From: an uncultured Granulosicoccaceae bacterium
GTDB lineage: Bacteria > Pseudomonadota > Gammaproteobacteria > Granulosicoccales > Granulosicoccaceae
DNA length: 64,000 nt
Direction: 5' to 3'
Assembly: GCA_937958675.1 (NCBI GenBank)
Contig: CALGND010000012.1
Location: forward strand, 1 to 64,000
Shown one piece after another: positions 59,357 to 64,000 of this stretch. Under the pieces are notes generated by a model that was not told the DNA's origin, searched no databases, and saw only the letters and a list, made by a program, of their open reading frames with translations. Every line of letters starts with the position of its first letter. Positions within the stretch are counted from its first letter, which is position 1. A program made the position numbers and the translations under genes.

Positions 59357-60304
59357 TTAGCCCTTAGGCAACCAAGTTTTCCAAGTATCTTCGTTTTCTT
59401 TCATCCACTCTGCAACCACTTCTTCTATGTCTTTGCCGTCAACGTCAATAGCAAGAATCAAGGGTGCTTGCATATCATTGGTGAGTCGAAAGTTTTTAAT
59501 CAATTGGTCTACTTCAGGGTGATCTTTTGCCAATGATGGAGAGCCGTAGTTAAACGTCACATCTTCAGCCCAACCTGTTGCTGGCCATTTGTCGTTTGAA
59601 TGAGCGGGTAACTCTATGCTCACAAGATCGAGAGCTGCGTGAATCCAATGCGGTTCCCATGCATAAGCGATAAAAGCCTCTTTTCGTTTGTATGCCGCCT
59701 GAACCTCAGCCCAGTGCGCAGCGTCAGAACCCAATTCGCTAACGACATAGTTCAGTCCCAAGCCTTCCATACGCTTAGTGTCATCGCATTCCCAAGCGGC
59801 AACGGGGCAGCCTATTAATCGGCCTTTGTCGCCAGATTCTATTGTTTTGAATAGGTCAGCATACTCGTTCATGTTTTCCCAAGTTTTAAGGTTTGGTGCT
59901 TTTGCACCTTCGCCTTCAACAAGGTATCGCGGTACATAGTAACTCGATACGCCAACGACGCCAGAATCTGCGATTTTAACCACAGAGCCATCGCCACCGT
60001 ACTCGGCAACGTGGTTTGAATTGTTGGTGTTATAAGAAGGCCAGTTTTCGCAAGCGTAATCAATGTCGCCTGCGCGAATGCCGGCTTGTACATTCGGGCC
60101 CGACGGCATAACGATGCGCTTAACTTTATAGTCAAGTTCTTGTTCGACAATCGTGTGGATTATCTCGCACATGACAGCACCACCCGTCCAATCGGCTACG
60201 GCTGCTTTCAACAAGCCACCAGCAGAAGCGGGTGCACTCATCGTTAAGCCAAGCGCAAGCGTGCAAGCACTGGCGATCGGTGTAAAGTATTGCTTTGACT
60301 TCAT
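59357..60304 (-). CDS. Second betaine-type ABC binding protein
   Basis: A signal peptide (to about residue 28, APASAGG) precedes an OpuAC domain with GGAVMCEIIHTIVEQELDY, DIDYACENWPSYN, AYAWEPHWIHAALD. Aromatic residues of the ligand cage appear retained, though its sequence differs much from that at 14195. It follows the permease after 225 bases. Ligand unknown; it could be a sulfonate or a betaine. Confidence 0.92.
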   Translation of the reverse strand: MKSKQYFTPIASACTLALGLTMSAPASAGGLLKAAVADWTGGAVMCEIIHTIVEQELDYKVKRIVMPSGPNVQAGIRAGDIDYACENWPSYNTNNSNHVAEYGGDGSVVKIADSGVVGVSSYYVPRYLVEGEGAKAPNLKTWENMNEYADLFKTIESGDKGRLIGCPVAAWECDDTKRMEGLGLNYVVSELGSDAAHWAEVQAAYKRKEAFIAYAWEPHWIHAALDLVSIELPAHSNDKWPATGWAEDVTFNYGSPSLAKDHPEVDQLIKNFRLTNDMQAPLILAIDVDGKDIEEVVAEWMKENEDTWKTWLPKG

Positions 60305-60529
60305 TACTATTTTCCTCTAACTGGTCAAGCCTTATCAAAGGCATAAAGAGTGAACTTTCTCGAAGCGGCCATTGGGTTCGCCCGCTATCTCGTTCGTCGT
60401 GCAGCTAGTAAACCACTTGAAGCGCGAGCTGTCGATATCAATTGGCGACAAGCCGTTAAATTGTTCGATTTTCAAGCGATTCTGTCGCAAACCCATCGCC
60501 TAAGCAACTGATTTGGTCGGTTTTACCGC

Positions 60530-62641
60530 TCACAATCCTAATCCACGGCGTTGATTCTGGTTCCAGCCCTGAGTGACTCTGTCGAGTAAAATGGTCACTA
60601 GCACAATGCCGATTCCAGCAGCCAGTCCTTGTCCCATGTTGGCGCGATTCATTGCATCGAATACTTCTTTTCCTAGGCCCAGCCCACCAATAAGCGGCGT
60701 AATGGCTTGCATAGTTAGCGCAAAAACAACGGCCTGATTCATGCCCAGCATGATCGAAGGCGATGCCATCGGTAGTTTTACTTTGAGCAGAGTTTGCAGT
60801 GTTGATGATCCAAAAGAGTTGGCCACCTCATTTATTTCGATCGGCAACTCCTTTAACCCTAGTGTAGTTAATCGAATGACAGGGGGGATGGCATAAATAA
60901 CGGTGGCAATGACCGCGGTGGTTTTGTTGCCACCAAAGAAAAAGAGCGCTGGGATGAGGTATACAAATGCCGGCATGGTTTGCATAGTATCTAGAATAGG
61001 TTTGACAATAGAATTAACAGGGCGGGAGTACGCCGCGAGTACACCGATGGGTACGCCAATAAGCATACAAACAAGTACCGACACGATGGTGCCCGCGATG
61101 GTAAACATCGACACTTCCCACAAGTCGGTGGCACCTAGAAACACTAAAAACACAATGGTGATAATTGCGAATCTTCTATTGACGGATGCCCATACGATTA
61201 AGCCTAAAGCAGCCATGACATACCACCACGGTAAGCCACTAAGGAATGAATCAAGCGGATCGAGCAAGTAGAGAAAGACAAATGCTCTAATGGCTTTGGT
61301 TATGCCTATAAAAGTAGGGTTTATAGTGAGCCAATTGATAGCGTAGTCAATGGGCTCTCTAAACGAGACTTCCAGAAAGCTAGGATAACTAGACATCCAT
61401 TTAACTTCATTGCCAAACCAATAGAGCAGCACTAGGATGATCGAGCCAATCAGTAGAAAAGGTCGCCCGCCCAGCCATTCTTCTGCTGATTTCGACACTA
61501 GGCATAGTGGTTTGGCGAACAATTGCGTAAACAGGGACCCCAATGTCGCAAAGGCATTCCATATCGCGCCGATTGGCGTTTCAATCGCACGAGCCAATGA
61601 GTGGCCATCCCATTTTTGCGGTAGTAGATGAAATGGCTGCTTAGTGTGCTTTGATGTGGCGACGTTACCAGACACCCCAGTAATCGCATAACTGAGCCGA
61701 TCAAACAGAATGGCCATAAATACAATGCATGTTCCACCTTCTGCAGCCCATCCAACTTTTAATCTGGTGAGCGCTTTCCATACTTGTTCCCCAAGCCCGC
61801 CGCCACCGATAAATACTGCGAGCACCGCGAGCCCCAGTGCCATCATAATCGTCTGATTGATACCCAACATAATGGATGGTTTGGCTTGAGGAAGCTTAAC
61901 TTTGAGTAGCATTTGGATTGGGTTTGAACCATAGCTTTGCGCCACTTCAATCAAATTTTTGGGCACTTGCCTTAAGCCTAGGTTGGTTAAACGAACGACG
62001 GGGGGCAGTGCGTAAATGATGACGGCCATGGCAGCGGATGCGGCGCCGATACCAAAAAAGAAAATGGCAGGAATTAAATAAACGAACGCAGGCATGGTTT
62101 GCATGGTGTCCAGCACTGGGCGCATAAAACTGTCGAAGCGATCACTGCTGGCTGCAAAGATGCCAAGACCAATGCCTATCACGACAGAGAAAGCAACAGA
62201 TACCAGCATAAGGCTTAGCGTAGACATGGCCTCGTACCACATGTCCACCATGCCCCAGAACATCACGCCAACTAAGGCTAATAACCCCAAACGCAAGCCG
62301 CCGTATGCTAACGCAGGTAACAAGAAGAGCATCAAGACAAACAGCCACGGTACCGACCACAATACTTCTTCAAGCCATTCCAGTGGAGTTTTAACGACTT
62401 CTGCTACGGCGCGTGTATAGGTTTTGAAGTTAATCTCTAGCCATTTCTGTGTTTGATTGATCCAATCTTCAAACGGGAAAGCGTCAATAATAAATTGCGG
62501 AAAAGTGAACACATTGGCGGCGGCGGCATATACCGCTAAAGACGTCAACAAGCCGACGATGATCGCAGCGGGAACGGTGAGATTGTGACCACGGAACGAT
62601 AGCCATTCTGGTGCGAATGAGGCCGAGGTTGCGTTCGTCAT
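60530..62641 (-). CDS. Second double-domain betaine-type ABC permease
   Basis: The 703-residue protein contains two permease domains with EAA loops VAQSYGSNPIQMLLKVKLPQ near residue 238 and VANSFGSSTLQTLLKVKLPM near 600. Each has ~6 helices and the repeated VLDTMQTMPAFVYLIPA segment in both halves, showing internal duplication. It is transcribed with the binding protein and away from its ATPase. Confidence 0.93.
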   Translation of the reverse strand: MTNATSASFAPEWLSFRGHNLTVPAAIIVGLLTSLAVYAAAANVFTFPQFIIDAFPFEDWINQTQKWLEINFKTYTRAVAEVVKTPLEWLEEVLWSVPWLFVLMLFLLPALAYGGLRLGLLALVGVMFWGMVDMWYEAMSTLSLMLVSVAFSVVIGIGLGIFAASSDRFDSFMRPVLDTMQTMPAFVYLIPAIFFFGIGAASAAMAVIIYALPPVVRLTNLGLRQVPKNLIEVAQSYGSNPIQMLLKVKLPQAKPSIMLGINQTIMMALGLAVLAVFIGGGGLGEQVWKALTRLKVGWAAEGGTCIVFMAILFDRLSYAITGVSGNVATSKHTKQPFHLLPQKWDGHSLARAIETPIGAIWNAFATLGSLFTQLFAKPLCLVSKSAEEWLGGRPFLLIGSIILVLLYWFGNEVKWMSSYPSFLEVSFREPIDYAINWLTINPTFIGITKAIRAFVFLYLLDPLDSFLSGLPWWYVMAALGLIVWASVNRRFAIITIVFLVFLGATDLWEVSMFTIAGTIVSVLVCMLIGVPIGVLAAYSRPVNSIVKPILDTMQTMPAFVYLIPALFFFGGNKTTAVIATVIYAIPPVIRLTTLGLKELPIEINEVANSFGSSTLQTLLKVKLPMASPSIMLGMNQAVVFALTMQAITPLIGGLGLGKEVFDAMNRANMGQGLAAGIGIVLVTILLDRVTQGWNQNQRRGLGL

Positions 62642-62849
62642 ACCGTGCTCATCAAGGCTGTAGATTAAGATGTGTGAAAGCCGATATTATCATCGTGATC
62701 GGCTGAGACAAAGTTGATTGTCAGTATTTTTAGTTCTGTAGGCATTTTTGTCGATTTTGACTGGCAAATATCAATATGGGGTTGCATCTGTTGCATTCCT
62801 GTTGTTCTATAGCTTCCAACGACACAAACGATAGCTGAGCGTGTACAAC

Positions 62850-63884
62850 ATGGCGACAGAGCCAAAAATCATCTGTAACAACATCTGGAAAGTATTTGGC
62901 CCTAACCCTGAGCGCACTTTGCGCGATATGGATCGATCTTTATCACGGGCAGAAATTCAGCAGCAGACGGGCCATGTTATTGGGGTTAAGGATGTCTCGT
63001 TTTCGGTTGACCCGGGAGAAACGTTTGTTGTTATGGGTTTATCTGGGTCTGGTAAATCAACCTTGGTGCGGTGCCTATCAAGGCTGATTGATCCCACAGA
63101 AGGGCAGGTTTTGATTGATGGTCAAGACATCACATCTGTATCGCACAGCGAGCTTAAAGATTTACGCCGTAACAAATTGGCCATGGTTTTTCAGCATTTT
63201 GGTTTGTTCCCGCATCGCAAAGTGATCGACAACGTAGCCTATGGCTTGGAAGTACGAGGCGAAGGGCGAAAGCAGCGCTATGAAAAAGCAATGGAGATAA
63301 TTGATCTGGTTGGCCTTGATGGTTGGGCGGATCACTACCCGCGCGAACTCTCAGGTGGAATGCAACAACGCGTTGGCCTTGCGCGCGCAATGGCGGTGGA
63401 GCCTGAAATTTTATTGTTTGACGAGCCATTTTCTGCGCTTGATCCGCTTATTCGCCGTGAGATGCAAGACGAACTGCTTGACCTGCAAGCTCGGCTTAAA
63501 AAAACCATGGTGTTTATTACACATGACTTTCTTGAAGCCATCAAAATGGGCGATCACATTATGATCATGCGCGATGGCGCTATTTCGCAATTGGGCACTC
63601 CAGAAGAAATCGTTGCAAACCCTGCTGATAAGTATGTTGCAGATTTCACTGAAGATGTTCCTCGCTATAAAGTGCTGTCTGCAGGCAAGGTGATGCGGCC
63701 AGTCAGCCATCACAATCTTGAACCTGGCGAACCCAGTGTGTTGATGTCAGCAAAAATTGATGGTTTGATCGATCTGGTTGCGGATACCGACAAGCCCGTT
63801 GCTGTTGTGTGCGATGAGCAGGGAACTGTGCAAGGGGAGATTGATCGTTCAATCGTGATGAAGTCAATGAAGGGTAGTTTCTAG
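62850..63884 (+). CDS. Second betaine-type ABC ATPase
   Basis: Walker [10 protein letters not shown], signature [15 protein letters not shown], Walker [14 protein letters not shown] and FITHDFLEA are all present in 344 residues. The ATG at 62850 is preferred to a GTG nine bases earlier. [12 protein letters not shown] insertion typical of ProV is present, with only a short CBS-like tail. It is divergent from the permease with ~200 bases between. Confidence 0.93.
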   Translation: MATEPKIICNNIWKVFGPNPERTLRDMDRSLSRAEIQQQTGHVIGVKDVSFSVDPGETFVVMGLSGSGKSTLVRCLSRLIDPTEGQVLIDGQDITSVSHSELKDLRRNKLAMVFQHFGLFPHRKVIDNVAYGLEVRGEGRKQRYEKAMEIIDLVGLDGWADHYPRELSGGMQQRVGLARAMAVEPEILLFDEPFSALDPLIRREMQDELLDLQARLKKTMVFITHDFLEAIKMGDHIMIMRDGAISQLGTPEEIVANPADKYVADFTEDVPRYKVLSAGKVMRPVSHHNLEPGEPSVLMSAKIDGLIDLVADTDKPVAVVCDEQGTVQGEIDRSIVMKSMKGSF

Positions 63885-63888
63885 TTGT

Positions 63889-63933
63889 TGTCATTCCCCC
63901 CGGAGGGCACCTAGCCTTCGCAAGGATGGCCTC
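63889..63933. repeat. Dispersed REP-like element, decayed
   Basis: TTGTCATTCCCCCCGGAGGG and CCTTCGCAAGGATGGC match the dispersed class at 21741, decayed, after the ABC ATPase stop. Confidence 0.55.
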
Positions 63934-63959
63934 AAAAATTTCCTGATAAGGATTTATTC

Positions 63960-64000
63960 ATGCTGAGCTCAAAAGAATACCAATCAATGGATGCCGTTGG
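63960..64000 (+). CDS. Start of a gene, possibly amidase
   Basis: An ATG with AAGGAT upstream starts MLSSKEYQSMDAVG at the window edge. The opening is reminiscent of amidase-signature enzymes (EYxSxDAxGLA), but only 13 complete codons are visible, so this is a weak guess. Confidence 0.4.
   Translation, partial: MLSSKEYQSMDAV

Overview
The window looks like chromosomal DNA of a free-living, probably marine, heterotrophic proteobacterium, most likely a gammaproteobacterium; this is inference from gene content. By eye the G+C content is a little below 50%. No rRNA, tRNA, transposase, integrase or CRISPR array was recognised. Most of the window is catabolic and transport genes in short operons, many with a divergent LysR, TetR, GntR or LacI regulator.

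Layout. 1-1586: end of a DUF3570 outer-membrane protein convergent with an ApbE flavin transferase. 1694-7850: AtuA-like/DUF4387 pair, small membrane protein, EamA exporter, ureidoglycolate lyase and ureidoglycine aminohydrolase (end of purine/allantoin breakdown), class II aldolase, secreted thioredoxin-like protein. 7947-10370: HerA/FtsK-like ATPase. 10427-18457: LysR regulator, Rieske oxygenase alpha subunit, GcvT-like protein and a betaine-type ABC transporter, which together suggest uptake and N-demethylation of a quaternary amine. 18421-19945: a cassette bounded by near-identical direct repeats, holding a secreted Cys-rich NPC-repeat protein and a His-rich protein. 19907-21733: acetyltransferase-like fragment, small membrane protein, TetR, DUF2852. 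21792-24457: two surface lipoproteins (CBM9-like and GH16). 24569-27020: signal-less binding protein, type II dehydroquinase, enolase-superfamily enzyme. 27058-29168: paired OmpA-like lipoproteins. 29460-33550: tungstate-type binding protein, murI, universal stress protein, SulP transporter. 33823-38665: HpaB-like, RidA, Rieske, DUF1028 operon with a divergent LysR gene. 38760-40861: msrB, msrA, zinc-site protein, second MsrA-like gene. 41509-47302: acyl-CoA dehydrogenase, then GntR, trpB, trpA, DUF3565, PLP enzyme. 47321-51798: CaiB/BaiF transferase, LysE exporter, atypical SDR, DEAD-box helicase. 51885-57620: LacI-regulated sulfonate pathway (HpsN, ComD, ComE, FMN dehydrogenase, SDR). 57750-59297: receiver domain fused to an EamA transporter. 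59357-63884: second betaine-type ABC transporter. 63960-64000: start of one more gene.

How it fits together. The organism appears to live on small polar solutes released by algae and other organisms: quaternary amines, C3-sulfonates, purine nitrogen, sugar acids and glucans. The parts most worth a second look are the repeat-bounded NPC cassette, the receiver-EamA fusion beside the sulfonate operon, the fused double-domain permeases, and several enzymes with replaced catalytic residues.
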